This document shows positions 18,424 through 28,327 of a DNA stretch of 64,000 nt, piece by piece (position 1 is the stretch's first letter; the number at the start of each line of letters is the position of its first letter). The notes beneath the pieces are model-generated. The model did not search any database, was not told the DNA's origin, and saw only the letters and a program-made list of their open reading frames with translations. The position numbers and the translations under genes are program-made. The stretch is from CALJFL01 sp039964455 (GTDB lineage Bacteria; Pseudomonadota; Gammaproteobacteria; Pseudomonadales; Halieaceae), in NCBI GenBank assembly GCA_039964455.1, contig JBDVXK010000021.1, forward strand, positions 182,720-246,719. The letters are read 5' to 3'.

Positions 18424-18905
18424 ATCCGCAGGATCCACTGGCACAACTACACCCCCTGCGTGAACCCGAATTGATCGGCTGGTGGCCGCTGGCGCCGGGC
18501 TGGTGGTTTTTGCTGGCCCTGCTAGGTATCGCGATGGGCGCGCTCGCCTATTGGCTGTGGCGCCGCTATCAAAAACGAGCTTACAGGCGGCAGGCAACAC
18601 GACAGCTGGCTGAGCTGCTAGCGGCATATCGTGATAGCGGCGACACTACGGTATTTGTCGCCGAAACCAACAAGTTACTCAAGGCCACCGCGCTCGTCGC
18701 CTTCCCCCGACGAGGCGTTGCGGCAACCAGTGGCGAAGCATGGCGACAACTTTTGAACGACGCGCTGCCCGATGCCCAGGGCGACAGTACCTTCGGCCCG
18801 GAATTTGATGAGGCTGCGTATCGCTCCGGGCCACCGTCCATCGACCCGGAAGGCCTGCATCAACGGGCACTGGCATGGATACAGCACCACAAGGTGCCCG
18901 CATGA
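18420..18905 (+). CDS. DUF4381 domain membrane protein
   Basis: Small protein (161 residues) of the DUF4381 family seen in bat operons. N-terminal LHPLREPELIGWWPLAPGWW (the family opening), one transmembrane segment (about residues 25-45, WWFLLALLGIAMGALAYWLW), a basic juxtamembrane stretch RRYQKRAYRRQ and a helical cytoplasmic C-terminal domain with an RRGVAATSGEAWRQLL motif. Its start and stop overlap both neighbours by 4 bases, indicating coupled translation and fixed stoichiometry. Molecular role unknown. Confidence 0.88.
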   Translation: MNPQDPLAQLHPLREPELIGWWPLAPGWWFLLALLGIAMGALAYWLWRRYQKRAYRRQATRQLAELLAAYRDSGDTTVFVAETNKLLKATALVAFPRRGVAATSGEAWRQLLNDALPDAQGDSTFGPEFDEAAYRSGPPSIDPEGLHQRALAWIQHHKVPA

Positions 18906-19975
18906 TCGAGTGGATCTGGCCCTGGATGCTGGCCCTGCTGCCCCTGCCCTGGCTTGCCAAACGCCTGCTACCGGCCGCCCGAACCCAGGAGTCTGCCCTG
19001 CGCGCGCCCTTCTATCAGGAGTGGCAGCAGCTCAGTGCCAACCAGGGACAGGGAAGCGGACAAAGTAGATTGGTACCGCAAATAGCCTTGTGGCTGATCT
19101 GGCTGTGCCTGTTGGTAGCCGCAGCCAGGCCAGTATGGATTGGTGAGGCCATAGAACTGCCCAACAACGGGCGCGACCTGATGCTGGCGGTTGATATTTC
19201 CGGCAGCATGCGCATCGAGGATATGCAGCTGGGCAATGTGCTGGGCCGGCGTATCGACGCGGTTAAGCAGGTAGGTGGACAGTTCATTGAGCGCCGCACC
19301 GGTGACCGCCTCGGCCTGATTCTGTTTGGCAGCAAAGCCTACGTACAGTCACCACTGAGCTTCGATACCAGCACGGTTAAACGCTTTCTGATGGAAGCCC
19401 AGATTGGCTTCGCAGGCCAGGAGACGGCGATAGGCGATGCGATAGGCCTGGCGGTTAAACGGCTGCGCGAACGGCCGGCGGAAAGCCGCGTAATGATATT
19501 GCTGACAGACGGCCAGGATACGGCCAGCTCTGTATCGCCACAGGAGGCTGCTCGCCTGGCACAGGGTCTGAGCATCAGGATTTACACCATCGGCATCGGG
19601 GCCGATGAACTGACCATGCCCGGGCTGTTCGGCTCCAGCTTTGGCAGCCGGCAGGTGAACCCCTCTGCAGACCTTGATGAAGCTGGTTTGCAAAAAATTG
19701 CACAGGCTACCGGCGGGCAGTATTTTCGCGCCAGGAACCCGCAGGAGCTAGCCAACATCTACGCACTGGTCGACCAACTCGAGCCGGTTGAGCAGGAAGC
19801 AGAAACCTACCGCCCGCGACAGTCTCTGGGCTATCTCGCGGTGCTAATGGCCCTGCTGACCAGCTTCCTGCTGGCGCTGCAACACTGGTGGAGCGGCGGC
19901 GGCCTGGCGACACTCTCCGCTGGCGCAGCTGCGCCTCGCGATAAGGCCCGACAAAACGCGGGAGGGTCAGCCTGA
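18902..19975 (+). CDS. batA: BatA-like VWA membrane protein
   Basis: Inner-membrane protein (357 residues) with an N-terminal hydrophobic segment, a second one near 60-75 (LIWLCLLVAAARPVW), a periplasm- or cytoplasm-facing VWA domain with an intact MIDAS site (DISGSM about 98-103, T at about 170, LLTDGQD about 208-214), and a C-terminal membrane anchor (LGYLAVLMALLTSFLLAL). This is the BatA layout. I use the ATG at 18902, which makes an ATGA overlap with the preceding stop; an in-frame GTG/ATG at 18875 lies inside the DUF4381 gene. Confidence 0.88.
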   Translation: MIEWIWPWMLALLPLPWLAKRLLPAARTQESALRAPFYQEWQQLSANQGQGSGQSRLVPQIALWLIWLCLLVAAARPVWIGEAIELPNNGRDLMLAVDISGSMRIEDMQLGNVLGRRIDAVKQVGGQFIERRTGDRLGLILFGSKAYVQSPLSFDTSTVKRFLMEAQIGFAGQETAIGDAIGLAVKRLRERPAESRVMILLTDGQDTASSVSPQEAARLAQGLSIRIYTIGIGADELTMPGLFGSSFGSRQVNPSADLDEAGLQKIAQATGGQYFRARNPQELANIYALVDQLEPVEQEAETYRPRQSLGYLAVLMALLTSFLLALQHWWSGGGLATLSAGAAAPRDKARQNAGGSA

Positions 19976-21789
19976 TGCCCTTCCCTGAGCAGCTACACCT
20001 TATGCGCCCCGAGTGGTTGTGGGGGCTTTTACCCGGGCTTTTGCTGATAGCCCTATTGTGGCGCCAACGGGGTCGCCGTGGCAGCTGGAGCGAGATTATT
20101 GCACCCGAGCTGCTGCCTCACCTTATAGGCGACCAGCAGGGAACTCGTCCGCCTAATTTACTACCAGCTGTACTTATCGCCTGGATCCTTGCCTGCCTCG
20201 CGGCTGCCGGGCCTAGCTGGCAGAAACTACCGCAGCCGGTTATCCAGAAACAGGATGCGCTGGTGCTGGTGCTGGACCTGAGCCTGTCGATGAAAGCCGC
20301 CGACCTACCCCCGTCGCGCATGGATAGAGCCAGACAAAAGCTGCTGGACCTGCTGGCGGAGCGCCGGGAAGGACAAACTGGCTTGATCGCCTTTGCTGGC
20401 GATGCCCATATTGTTACCCCCCTGACGGATGACAACCCCACTATCGCCAACCTGTTGCCGGCCTTGCACCCGGACATGATGCCCGTGCCGGGCAGTGACG
20501 CCGCCGACGCCATTACCCTGGCGAAGGGATTATTGCATTCAGCGGGCGTCAGGAATGGCCGCATCCTGCTGGTCACTGACAACGTCGCGCAAAGTCAGCA
20601 CAGCGAGATTGCACAAACCCTCAACAATACGGGTATCGAACTGTCGATACTTGCGATAGGCACTGCAACTGGTGCGCCCATCCCCCTGCCCCGTGGCGGA
20701 TTTCTCAAGGACGACAGCGGCACCATTGTTGTGCCGCAATTAAACGTAGGCGAGCTGCAGCAACTAGCCTCCATGGTTGGCGGACGTTATCGGGCCCTGC
20801 AGATCAGTAACAGCGACCTCAACTACCTGCTGCAGGATGTAAGCCTGCCAGGGGATAGTGACACGCTGACACTGGACCGCACGGCCGACGCCTGGGAGGA
20901 CCAGGGCTATTGGCTGGTTCTGCTGCTTTTACCCGTTGTTCTGTCAATGTTCAGGCGCGGCTGGCTGCTCACGCTCATGCCCCTGCTGTTATTGGGCCAA
21001 CCGCAACCGGCACAGGCGCAAACATGGGATGAGCTTTGGCTGACACCGGACCAGAGGGGTCAGCGAGCCCTGCAGGCGGGCGATAATGAAGCTGCCGCAC
21101 AGCTGTTCGAAAGTAGCGGCTGGGCCGGCACCGCAGCCTATCGCGCTGAAGACTACGAGACTGCGCTTGAGCACTTTGACAATCCTGAAGGCGCCGATGA
21201 CTGGTACAACAGGGGTAATGCCCTGGCCCGCTCCGGCGAGATCGATGAGGCGATTGAAGCCTACAAGGAGTCCCTGGAGCTGAGCCCGGATATGACCGAT
21301 GCCAGGGAGAACCTTGCCCTTCTGGAACAGCTCAAGGATCAACAGGAACGGCAGCAGCAAAACCAGGAACAAGAGCAGGATCAGGATCAGGATCAGCAGC
21401 AAGACCAGGACCAGCAGCAATCTGAACAGAACCAGGATCAGGACTCCTCGCAGGAACAGGACCAACAGGGCCAGCCACAAGACGAGCAGCAGGAAGAGGA
21501 ACCCGCTTCAGACCAGCCGCAGGAACCTGAGCCGGGTGACCAAGAGGAAGAAGAACAACCGGCTTCACCCGAGGAGCAGGAGCAGGACCAGAGCGAAAAT
21601 GATCAGCCAGAGCCCACACCAGCACAGGCCGAACAAAGCCCGGAAGATGAGGAGCGCGACCAGGCCATGGAACAGTGGCTGCGTCGGGTGCCAGACGATC
21701 CCTCGGGCTTGTTGCGAGAAAAATTCCGTTACGAAAGCCAGCAACGTGAGGCCCAGGGAGAGAGGAAAAGAGATGACAGCTATTGGTAA
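19975..21789 (+). CDS. batB: BatB/BatC-type VWA-TPR protein
   Basis: Membrane protein of 604 residues joining a BatB-like VWA domain and a BatC-like TPR domain. Two N-terminal membrane segments, MIDAS motif DLSLSM (about 100-105) with LVTDN later, another membrane segment around 310-330, a secondary hydrophobic stretch ending in an AQAQ signal-like site (about 335-347), TPR-like repeats (about 360-452), then a ~105-residue Gln/Glu/Asp-rich low-complexity tail (457-561). It closes with the conserved WLRRVPDDPSGLLREKF motif. The start overlaps the batA stop by one base (TGATG). The 3' end overlaps batD by 17 bp. Confidence 0.88.
   Translation: MPFPEQLHLMRPEWLWGLLPGLLLIALLWRQRGRRGSWSEIIAPELLPHLIGDQQGTRPPNLLPAVLIAWILACLAAAGPSWQKLPQPVIQKQDALVLVLDLSLSMKAADLPPSRMDRARQKLLDLLAERREGQTGLIAFAGDAHIVTPLTDDNPTIANLLPALHPDMMPVPGSDAADAITLAKGLLHSAGVRNGRILLVTDNVAQSQHSEIAQTLNNTGIELSILAIGTATGAPIPLPRGGFLKDDSGTIVVPQLNVGELQQLASMVGGRYRALQISNSDLNYLLQDVSLPGDSDTLTLDRTADAWEDQGYWLVLLLLPVVLSMFRRGWLLTLMPLLLLGQPQPAQAQTWDELWLTPDQRGQRALQAGDNEAAAQLFESSGWAGTAAYRAEDYETALEHFDNPEGADDWYNRGNALARSGEIDEAIEAYKESLELSPDMTDARENLALLEQLKDQQERQQQNQEQEQDQDQDQQQDQDQQQSEQNQDQDSSQEQDQQGQPQDEQQEEEPASDQPQEPEPGDQEEEEQPASPEEQEQDQSENDQPEPTPAQAEQSPEDEERDQAMEQWLRRVPDDPSGLLREKFRYESQQREAQGERKRDDSYW
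21346..21660 (+). repeat. Low-complexity CAG/GAT/GAA codon tract in batB
   Basis: About 315 bp of degenerate tandem hexamer-like units (CAGGAT, CAGGAC, CAGCAG, CAGGAA) encoding a Gln/Asp/Glu-rich tail. Such tracts expand and contract by slippage; the reading frame is preserved here. Confidence 0.75.
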
Positions 21790-23455
21790 ACATACACTTC
21801 GCTGGCTGACCCTGGCTGTCACGCTACTCACAAGCGGTTACAGCTTTGCCGACGTTACGGCCAGCCTTGACCGCAATCAAGTGGCCATGGGCGATACATT
21901 GCAGCTTAACATCAGCGCCGACGGCGGTGAGAATATCAATGCCATAGACCTGCGTCCGTTGCTGAAGGATTTTGAGATTCTTCGCCGCTCCACCAGCAGT
22001 AGTACCCGAATCGTCAATGGGCAAACAACCCGCACCCGGGAAATTACATTGGCGATCACCGCGCGCCGCGAAGGCACACTGCGTATACCGGCATTACAGG
22101 TAGACAACAGTCGCTCCAATATGTTGTTGGTGAACGTTGGTCCAGCCGTCGCACTGGCAAGCGATGCGCCAAGCGTATCCTTTGAAGCCGAAGTCGATCA
22201 CAAGCGAGTATATGTGCAGGGGCAGGTGCTGCTTACACTCCGTATACAGCAAGCCATCAACCTTGATGCACGCAGCGTTACCGAATTGTCTTTGGATAAT
22301 GCCTTCGTGAAACAGCTAGAGCAGAAATCTTTCCAGCGCACTATCGACGGCCGACCCTGGTTGGTTCACGAAATTCGCTATGCCATCTTCCCCGAGCAAA
22401 GCGGCACCCTGGAAATACCTGCACAAACCTTCAGCGCTCGGGAAAGCCGCCCCCGCCGCAGCCTTTTTGACGTGGGCAGCAACGGCAAGCAGGTACGGGT
22501 TAATTCGCAGGCCCTGAAAATTGAAGTGCTACCACGTCCGGCTGAATACCCGGCTGGCGACTGGTTACCCGCGCAGCGTCTGACGCTAAAGGAAACCTGG
22601 TCCACCCCTCCGGAACAGTTGAAGGCTGGGGAATCAGCAACTCGCACCATTAGAATTAGTGGCGAGGGTTTACAGGGCGCACAGCTACCGCCCATTCTCT
22701 TCCCCTCGACAGACGGGCTTAAGTACTACCCCGATCAACCCGTCATCAGTGACAACGAGGTTGGTACAGGCCTGCTTGGATCACGGCAGGACAGTGCAGC
22801 GCTGGTGCCGACCCGGCCCGGCGACTGGGAAATACCGGAGATTCGAATTCCATGGTGGGATACTCAGGCCGAATCGGTACGATATGCGGTGCTACCCGCA
22901 CGCACCATCAGTGTAGCGGCCGCTGAAGCCTCAGCACCCGACCCCCTGGCCACACCTCAGTCAAATGAAACGGCCCCTGCAGCCCAACCAGCAGGAGCAA
23001 GCATAACCACTACTGATGCCCTGATTTGGCAGATCATCGCAGGCTTTTGCGCCTTAGGTTGGCTGGTCACTACGCTGCTCATGCGTCGCCCCAAGATCGT
23101 CAGGCCAACCGAGGAAGCCGACCCTTTGTTGGCGGGCAATGAGGCCAATGCTTACAAGCAGCTACTTGCCGCTTGCGCAGGCGGCAGCGCCAGCCATGCC
23201 AGGGCAGCCTTCATTTCGTGGAGTGCACAGGCGGCACCCACTACCCGTATTGTGTCCGTTGACGATGCCAAAAGGTACTTCCAGAACGAAGACCTGAATG
23301 CCGCTCTAAACGATCTCGATACATGCTTGTACCGCGATGAGGAAAGTGGCTGGCAAGGTGAGCGGCTGGCGAACATTGCTAAAGAGCTACGTAAACAGGC
23401 GAGTCAGCAGAAAAAATCAGCTGACCAGACGCTTACACTGTACCCCGCCGCCTGA
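21773..23455 (+). CDS. batD: BatD-like oxygen tolerance protein
   Basis: Envelope protein of 560 residues of the BatD family: cleavable signal peptide (hydrophobic 8-20, likely cut after SFA at about 26), tandem immunoglobulin-like beta domains beginning DVTASLDRNQVAMGDTL, the family IDGRPWLVHEIRYAIFP stretch (about 184-200), an Ala/Pro-rich linker and one transmembrane helix (about 415-437) followed by a cytoplasmic helical tail. ATG at 21773, inside the end of batB. The frame extends far upstream (to 21299) but that part is the shifted frame of batB's low-complexity tail, not real protein. Confidence 0.88.
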   Translation: MTAIGKHTLRWLTLAVTLLTSGYSFADVTASLDRNQVAMGDTLQLNISADGGENINAIDLRPLLKDFEILRRSTSSSTRIVNGQTTRTREITLAITARREGTLRIPALQVDNSRSNMLLVNVGPAVALASDAPSVSFEAEVDHKRVYVQGQVLLTLRIQQAINLDARSVTELSLDNAFVKQLEQKSFQRTIDGRPWLVHEIRYAIFPEQSGTLEIPAQTFSARESRPRRSLFDVGSNGKQVRVNSQALKIEVLPRPAEYPAGDWLPAQRLTLKETWSTPPEQLKAGESATRTIRISGEGLQGAQLPPILFPSTDGLKYYPDQPVISDNEVGTGLLGSRQDSAALVPTRPGDWEIPEIRIPWWDTQAESVRYAVLPARTISVAAAEASAPDPLATPQSNETAPAAQPAGASITTTDALIWQIIAGFCALGWLVTTLLMRRPKIVRPTEEADPLLAGNEANAYKQLLAACAGGSASHARAAFISWSAQAAPTTRIVSVDDAKRYFQNEDLNAALNDLDTCLYRDEESGWQGERLANIAKELRKQASQQKKSADQTLTLYPAA

Positions 23456-23598
23456 GCAGTAAACGCTGGAAGGCCTTGGCATCGAAACTTGCCGCGCTGT
23501 GACTCCCCTCAAAAATCGAATACTATGAACCGATGTTGGCGCGCACCTCCAGCCAACGCTATAAAACCTATAAATGTCGTTCAAGGGGCAGCACTATA

Positions 23599-23748
23599 GT
23601 GCAAGAGCAATCTTCCAAGGTTCAGGAACGCCGAGCGTTCATCTTTCTTGTTATCTTTCTGGCCCCAGCACTGGCAATCATGGTGGTGGGAGGTTACGGG
23701 TTTATGGTCTGGATGAGCCAACTACTACTCGGGCCGCCCGGAGGCTAA
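23599..23748 (+). CDS. napE: Periplasmic nitrate reductase small membrane subunit NapE
   Basis: Single-span protein of 49 residues with the NapE pattern: polar N terminus ending RRAFIFL, then APALAIMVVGGYGFMVWM and LLGPPG at the C terminus. The GTG at 23599 gives the usual size, with AGGGGC 12 bases upstream; in-frame starts at 23533 would add a basic tail not seen in the family. First gene of the nap operon; the next start is 4 bp after its stop. Function of NapE is unknown, possibly stabilising the membrane part of the complex. Confidence 0.8.
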   Translation: MQEQSSKVQERRAFIFLVIFLAPALAIMVVGGYGFMVWMSQLLLGPPGG

Positions 23749-23752
23749 CGCT

Positions 23753-24052
23753 ATGAGATTAAACCGACGCCAGCTCATCACCGGTTCTACGAATGAGCAG
23801 CAATGCCACATTGCCAGCATGGTTGTGCAGTGCCTGCCAGAAAATTTACCCGCCGTGTGTGCGTCAATAGAGCATCTGCCATCGGCGGAGATTCCAGTCA
23901 AAGACAACAATGGCAAGATGGTTGTTCTGCTGGAAATGGCCAGCGAGGCTGACCTGCTCGATCGAATACACGAAATCGAATCCATCTCCGGGGTCATCAG
24001 TGCAAATCTGGCCTACCACCAACTTGATGACCAACAGGACTTCAACGAATGA
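23753..24052 (+). CDS. napD: NapA maturation chaperone NapD
   Basis: Cytoplasmic chaperone (99 residues) that binds the twin-arginine signal of NapA until cofactor insertion is complete. The ferredoxin-like fold is suggested by [19 protein letters not shown] at the start of the core, [16 protein letters not shown] in the middle and the C-terminal [11 protein letters not shown] stretch. ATG at 23753; its stop overlaps the napA start by 4 bases. Confidence 0.88.
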   Translation: MRLNRRQLITGSTNEQQCHIASMVVQCLPENLPAVCASIEHLPSAEIPVKDNNGKMVVLLEMASEADLLDRIHEIESISGVISANLAYHQLDDQQDFNE

Positions 24053-26538
24053 CAACGACTCGTCGTGATTTTATTAAGGCTAATGCGGTAGCAACCGCAG
24101 CGGCCGCTGCGGGAATCAGTGCAACGGTGGAATCGTCTAACCTTGTGACCACAGACAATCAATTGAAGTGGGCAAAAGCCCCCTGCAGATTCTGCGGCAC
24201 AGGCTGCAGCATGAATGTGGCCACCAGGGACAACCGGGTGGTCGCCACACACGGCGACATTAAGTCACCTGTAAATAAGGGCCTTGCCTGCGTGAAAGGC
24301 TACTTCCTGTCCAAAATAATGTACGGCGAAGACCGTCTGCAGCAGCCACTTCTGCGCATGACAGACGGCAAGTACGATAAACACGGCGAATTCACGCCGG
24401 TGAGCTGGGATGCTGCTTTCGACATCATGGAGGAGAAATTCAAGACGGCCTTGAAGGAAAAAGGGCCTCGCGGTATCGGCATGTTTGGCTCGGGGCAGTG
24501 GACCGTGTGGGAAGGCTATGCCGCCGCCAAACTGTTCAAGGCTGGCTTTCTGTCTAACAATATCGACCCCAACGCGCGACACTGCATGGCATCAGCCGTT
24601 GTCGGCTTTATGCGCACCTTTGGCATCGACGAACCCATGGGATGCTATGACGATTTCGAGCACGCCGATGCCTTTGTGTTGTGGGGCTCCAATATGGCGG
24701 AAATGCACCCCATTTTATGGACTCGTTTGACAGACAGGCGCCTGAGTAACCCGGACGTCAAAGTCTGTGTGATGTCGACGTTCGAGCATCGTTCATTCGA
24801 ACTCGCCGACATTCCTGTCGTATTTACACCGCAAACCGATCTCGCAATCCTGAATTTTATTGCCAACTACATAATCACCAACGACAAGGTCAACACAGAC
24901 TTCGTGGGTAAGCACGTCAACTTCCGTAAGGGCAATGACGACATTGGCTATGGACTGAGACCAGAGAACCCTTTGGAGCAAGCCGCTAAAAATAGCGATG
25001 CAGTCGGCGGTTCGCAGCCAATGAGCTTCGAGGAATTCGCGGCCTTTGTTGCAGACTACGATATCAAGTCGGTATCCAAGCTTAGCGGCGTGTCCGAAAA
25101 ACATCTGCTGGCAATGGCCGAACTGTATGCCAACCCAAAAACAAAGGTGATGTCGCTGTGGACCATGGGTGTTAATCAGCACACTCGCGGGGTGTGGGTA
25201 AACAACATGATCTACAACCTACATCTGCTCACCGGCAAAATTTCTGAGCCCGGCAATAGTCCTTTTTCGCTAACAGGCCAGCCATCTGCCTGCGGTACTG
25301 CACGTGAGGTAGGCACTTTTTCTCATCGACTGCCTGCTGACATGGTCGTTAATAACCCGGAGCACAGAGCATTCGCGGAAAAGAAATGGAAGCTACCGTC
25401 GGGCGTGATCCCGGAATGGGTAGGCTCGCATGCTGTCCAGCAGAATCGTGACCTTAAGGACGGCAAGATAAATGCCTATTGGGTTCAGGTTAACAACAAT
25501 GTGCAGGCCGCCCCTAACCTGAACGAGGAAACCCTGCCGGGTTATCGAAACCCGGACAATTTCATCGTGGTATCTGATGCCTATCCTACCGTTACCGCAC
25601 AGGCAGCTGACCTGATCCTTCCCACAGCAATGTGGGTCGAGAAAGAAGGTGCCTACGGCAACGCGGAGCGACGTACACAGTTTTGGCACCAGATGGTAGA
25701 CGCACCCGGTGAGGCGAAGTCAGACCTCTGGCAGCTGGTAGAATTTTCCAAGCGATTCACTACCGATGAGGTATGGCCCCAAGACATTCTTGATGCCAAC
25801 CCGGACTTTAAGGGCAAGTCGCTTTACGATGTACTCTACGCGAACGGCCAAGTAGACCAGTACCCACTAAGCGATATAGCGCAAGGTAATCGCAACCAGG
25901 AGTCGGAAGAACTGGGGTTTTATCTGCAAAAGGGCCTATTCGAGGAATATGCCAGTTTCGGGCGCGGCAAGGCCCACGACCTCGCAGACTTCGACACCTA
26001 CCACAAAGAACGCGGCCTGCGATGGCCCGTAGTGGATGGCAAGGAGACGCTCTGGCGTTTTAAAGAAGGCTCGGACCCTTACGCCAAACCGGGTAGCGAC
26101 TTTGATTTTTACGGAAAACCCGACAGCAGGGCTGTGGTTTTTGCCCTCCCCTATGAGCCCGCAGCGGAAAGTCCAGACGACGAATACGATCTGTGGCTTT
26201 CAACGGGCAGGGTTCTCGAACATTGGCACTCGGGCTCGATGACACGGCGCGTACCCGAACTACACAAGGCTTTTCCTAATGCGGTTGTTTTTATGCATCC
26301 GGATGACGCTCGACAGCGAAAACTGCGGCGCGGAGATGAAGTCAAAGTCATCTCACGGCGCGGCGAAATTCGCACACGCGTGGAAACCAGAGGCCGCAAC
26401 AAGCCCCCTCGCGGCCTGGTATTCGTGCCCTGGTTTGATGCCAGCCAACTGATTAACAAGGTTACCCTGGATGCCACCGATCCCATGTCCAAAGAAACCG
26501 ACTACAAAAAGTGTGCCGTCAAAATTCAGCGGGCATAG
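24049..26538 (+). CDS. napA: Periplasmic nitrate reductase catalytic subunit NapA
   Basis: Molybdenum enzyme (829 residues) reducing nitrate to nitrite in the periplasm. Tat signal [11 protein letters not shown] at residues 3-13; [4Fe-4S] cysteines in CRFCGTGC and the later Cys of LACVKG (about 46-87); the molybdenum-ligand Cys in [13 protein letters not shown] (about 182); molybdopterin-binding segments through the rest and the C-terminal [14 protein letters not shown]. Length and spacing match canonical NapA. Overlaps napD by ATGA and is followed 11 bp later by napB. Confidence 0.96.
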   Translation: MTTTRRDFIKANAVATAAAAAGISATVESSNLVTTDNQLKWAKAPCRFCGTGCSMNVATRDNRVVATHGDIKSPVNKGLACVKGYFLSKIMYGEDRLQQPLLRMTDGKYDKHGEFTPVSWDAAFDIMEEKFKTALKEKGPRGIGMFGSGQWTVWEGYAAAKLFKAGFLSNNIDPNARHCMASAVVGFMRTFGIDEPMGCYDDFEHADAFVLWGSNMAEMHPILWTRLTDRRLSNPDVKVCVMSTFEHRSFELADIPVVFTPQTDLAILNFIANYIITNDKVNTDFVGKHVNFRKGNDDIGYGLRPENPLEQAAKNSDAVGGSQPMSFEEFAAFVADYDIKSVSKLSGVSEKHLLAMAELYANPKTKVMSLWTMGVNQHTRGVWVNNMIYNLHLLTGKISEPGNSPFSLTGQPSACGTAREVGTFSHRLPADMVVNNPEHRAFAEKKWKLPSGVIPEWVGSHAVQQNRDLKDGKINAYWVQVNNNVQAAPNLNEETLPGYRNPDNFIVVSDAYPTVTAQAADLILPTAMWVEKEGAYGNAERRTQFWHQMVDAPGEAKSDLWQLVEFSKRFTTDEVWPQDILDANPDFKGKSLYDVLYANGQVDQYPLSDIAQGNRNQESEELGFYLQKGLFEEYASFGRGKAHDLADFDTYHKERGLRWPVVDGKETLWRFKEGSDPYAKPGSDFDFYGKPDSRAVVFALPYEPAAESPDDEYDLWLSTGRVLEHWHSGSMTRRVPELHKAFPNAVVFMHPDDARQRKLRRGDEVKVISRRGEIRTRVETRGRNKPPRGLVFVPWFDASQLINKVTLDATDPMSKETDYKKCAVKIQRA

Positions 26539-26549
26539 GAGCAGGCAGT

Positions 26550-27038
26550 ATGAACTTCAAGGTAAGTACACTTTTGCTCGTCGCCTGCTTTATTGTCGGC
26601 AATAGCTTGGCCGAAGTCGGGACCGTTAGTGAAGGCGGCCAGGATATTGCCACATTGCGCGATGCTCCCATTAATGCGGAAAAACAACCTCCGCGCATGA
26701 GCAGGGTAGACAATAGCGATATCAAGCGAAAGCGAGCCTACCCCATGCAACCACCAATGATTCCCCATAAGATCGACGGATATCAGGTTGATCTAAAGGT
26801 AAATCAATGCCTTGGTTGTCACAGCCGAAGGCGCTCAGAAGACAGTCAGGCCACGATGGTAAGCGTTACGCACTACATGGATCGCGAGGGCAATTTTCTG
26901 GCTGACGTATCTCCCCGCCGGTATTTTTGCGAACAATGCCACGTTACACAGGCTACAACCGAGCCCTTGCTGACCAATGAATTCGTCGATATCGACTCAC
27001 TTATTACCGCCACAAGCAAGGTGGGAAAGAAAAAGTGA
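26550..27038 (+). CDS. napB: Diheme cytochrome NapB
   Basis: Periplasmic electron-transfer subunit (162 residues) handing electrons to NapA. A signal peptide ([21 protein letters not shown]) precedes two CxxCH heme sites, CLGCH and CEQCH, and distal His residues ([15 protein letters not shown]). The ATG at 26550 follows AGGAGCAGGCAGT; the frame opens upstream inside napA but only this start gives a signal peptide. The stop overlaps the GTG start of napC. Confidence 0.93.
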   Translation: MNFKVSTLLLVACFIVGNSLAEVGTVSEGGQDIATLRDAPINAEKQPPRMSRVDNSDIKRKRAYPMQPPMIPHKIDGYQVDLKVNQCLGCHSRRRSEDSQATMVSVTHYMDREGNFLADVSPRRYFCEQCHVTQATTEPLLTNEFVDIDSLITATSKVGKKK

Positions 27039-27613
27039 TAGAGTTTCTAAAACGTTATTGGCGAACGATTTCTACGCCTAGCAAATACTTCAGCCTGGGC
27101 TTTCTCTCGTTAGGTGGCTTTATTATGGGCATCATTTTCTGGGGTGGCTTTAACACCGCCATGGAATTTACCAATACTGAAGTATTCTGCACCAGCTGCC
27201 ACGAGAACCTGTACGAAGAGTTGCAGTACACAATTCACTTCAATAATCGATCCGGGGTACGCGCAATCTGCTCCAGCTGCCATGTGCCCCACGACTGGAC
27301 CGACAAAATTGCCAGAAAAATGCAGGCTTCCAAAGAGGTATGGGCCTGGGTAACGGGGACAATCAACACCCCCGAAAAGTTCGAGGCACGCCGACGCACA
27401 TTGGCTGAGAATGAGTGGCACCGTCTTAAAGCCAACGACTCATTGGAGTGTCGTAATTGTCATGAATATGAATATATGGACTTCACCTGGCAGAGCGCAC
27501 GCGCCGAGAAACAGCATTCCACTGCCCTGGCAAGCGGTGAAAAAACCTGCATAGACTGCCACAAGGGGATCGCTCACAAATTACCGGATATGACCGGTGT
27601 CCCGGGCTTCTAA
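27035..27613 (+). CDS. napC: Tetraheme quinol dehydrogenase NapC
   Basis: Membrane-anchored cytochrome of the NapC/NirT family (192 residues) that oxidises quinol and passes electrons to NapB-NapA. One N-terminal transmembrane helix (about 20-42), four heme motifs CTSCH, CSSCH, CRNCH and CIDCH, plus the expected extra His residues. GTG start in a 4-base overlap with napB. With no napF, napG or napH in the operon, NapC is the likely sole quinol route. Confidence 0.93.
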   Translation: MIEFLKRYWRTISTPSKYFSLGFLSLGGFIMGIIFWGGFNTAMEFTNTEVFCTSCHENLYEELQYTIHFNNRSGVRAICSSCHVPHDWTDKIARKMQASKEVWAWVTGTINTPEKFEARRRTLAENEWHRLKANDSLECRNCHEYEYMDFTWQSARAEKQHSTALASGEKTCIDCHKGIAHKLPDMTGVPGF

Positions 27614-28313
27614 TCTACTGGCAAATGAGTTGGGGGCGCCGGTAGCCAACTTCTCTTTTTCACTGATGCAGCGCTACATCCATTCCGCCCGGAAGTCGGG
27701 TCTTGGAATGCTGCACACCGCCCGGCCCTTCAGCTACTACCGAAAAACGCTCTATCACAATCAGAGTCGCAGGCAGGTGTTAGACAGCCTGAGAGACAAG
27801 ACCGTTGTCGACATAGGCTGCGGCTATACCCCATTCGCAAAGGACTCCATGTTTCGCGCCTGTCATGACGCCGGTGTGGAGTTTTTCGGTGTCGATCCCC
27901 TCTTTCAAGGCGACGTGAAGATCGGTATCAGGGAAAAGGCGCTGGCCAGATTTACCGGTGGCAGCGGGCGCTTTTCGTCCAAAGCTCCGGGGCTGACAAA
28001 GACCCTGGCAAACACGGCACAAGACCTTCCCTTTGACGCAGCCAGTGTAGATGAAATCCTATGCAGCTATCTGTTGTTTGTCTGGATTGAAGATGAGGAA
28101 CAATTGGCAGACATCTTTGAAGAGTTTCACAGGGTACTCACCCCCGGAGGCATCGTCCGCATGTATCCCCTGGGCGACTGGCGCATGCTGCGATTTTCCA
28201 GTGACCGGCTAAAAGCTATTGTCGCCCGATTTTCAGTGACCCAATCCTTCGTTTTCGGTGGTGCAGACCCCCGCGTCATGTCAGCGATGCTGACAGAGCT
28301 GGTTAAAGACTGA
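27597..28313 (+). CDS. Class I SAM-dependent methyltransferase
   Basis: Methyltransferase-like protein of up to 238 residues. Motif [12 protein letters not shown] (about 64-74), an acidic motif-II-type residue in FFGVDPLF, and a post-I segment [19 protein letters not shown] (about 141-159), then [17 protein letters not shown], typical of the Methyltransf_11 group. The substrate is unknown. The GTG at 27597 overlaps napC by 17 bp; an ATG at 27666 is an alternative start that would remove the overlap. Position right after napC suggests cotranscription, though no role in nitrate reduction is known. Confidence 0.75.
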   Translation: MSRASNLLANELGAPVANFSFSLMQRYIHSARKSGLGMLHTARPFSYYRKTLYHNQSRRQVLDSLRDKTVVDIGCGYTPFAKDSMFRACHDAGVEFFGVDPLFQGDVKIGIREKALARFTGGSGRFSSKAPGLTKTLANTAQDLPFDAASVDEILCSYLLFVWIEDEEQLADIFEEFHRVLTPGGIVRMYPLGDWRMLRFSSDRLKAIVARFSVTQSFVFGGADPRVMSAMLTELVKD

Positions 28314-28327
28314 TAGCCCGCCTGCCG

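Noticed and set aside
21299..21772. N-terminal extension of batD
   Set aside because: It is the shifted frame of the batB low-complexity tail (Arg/Asn/Ser-rich); the true start with a signal peptide is at 21773.
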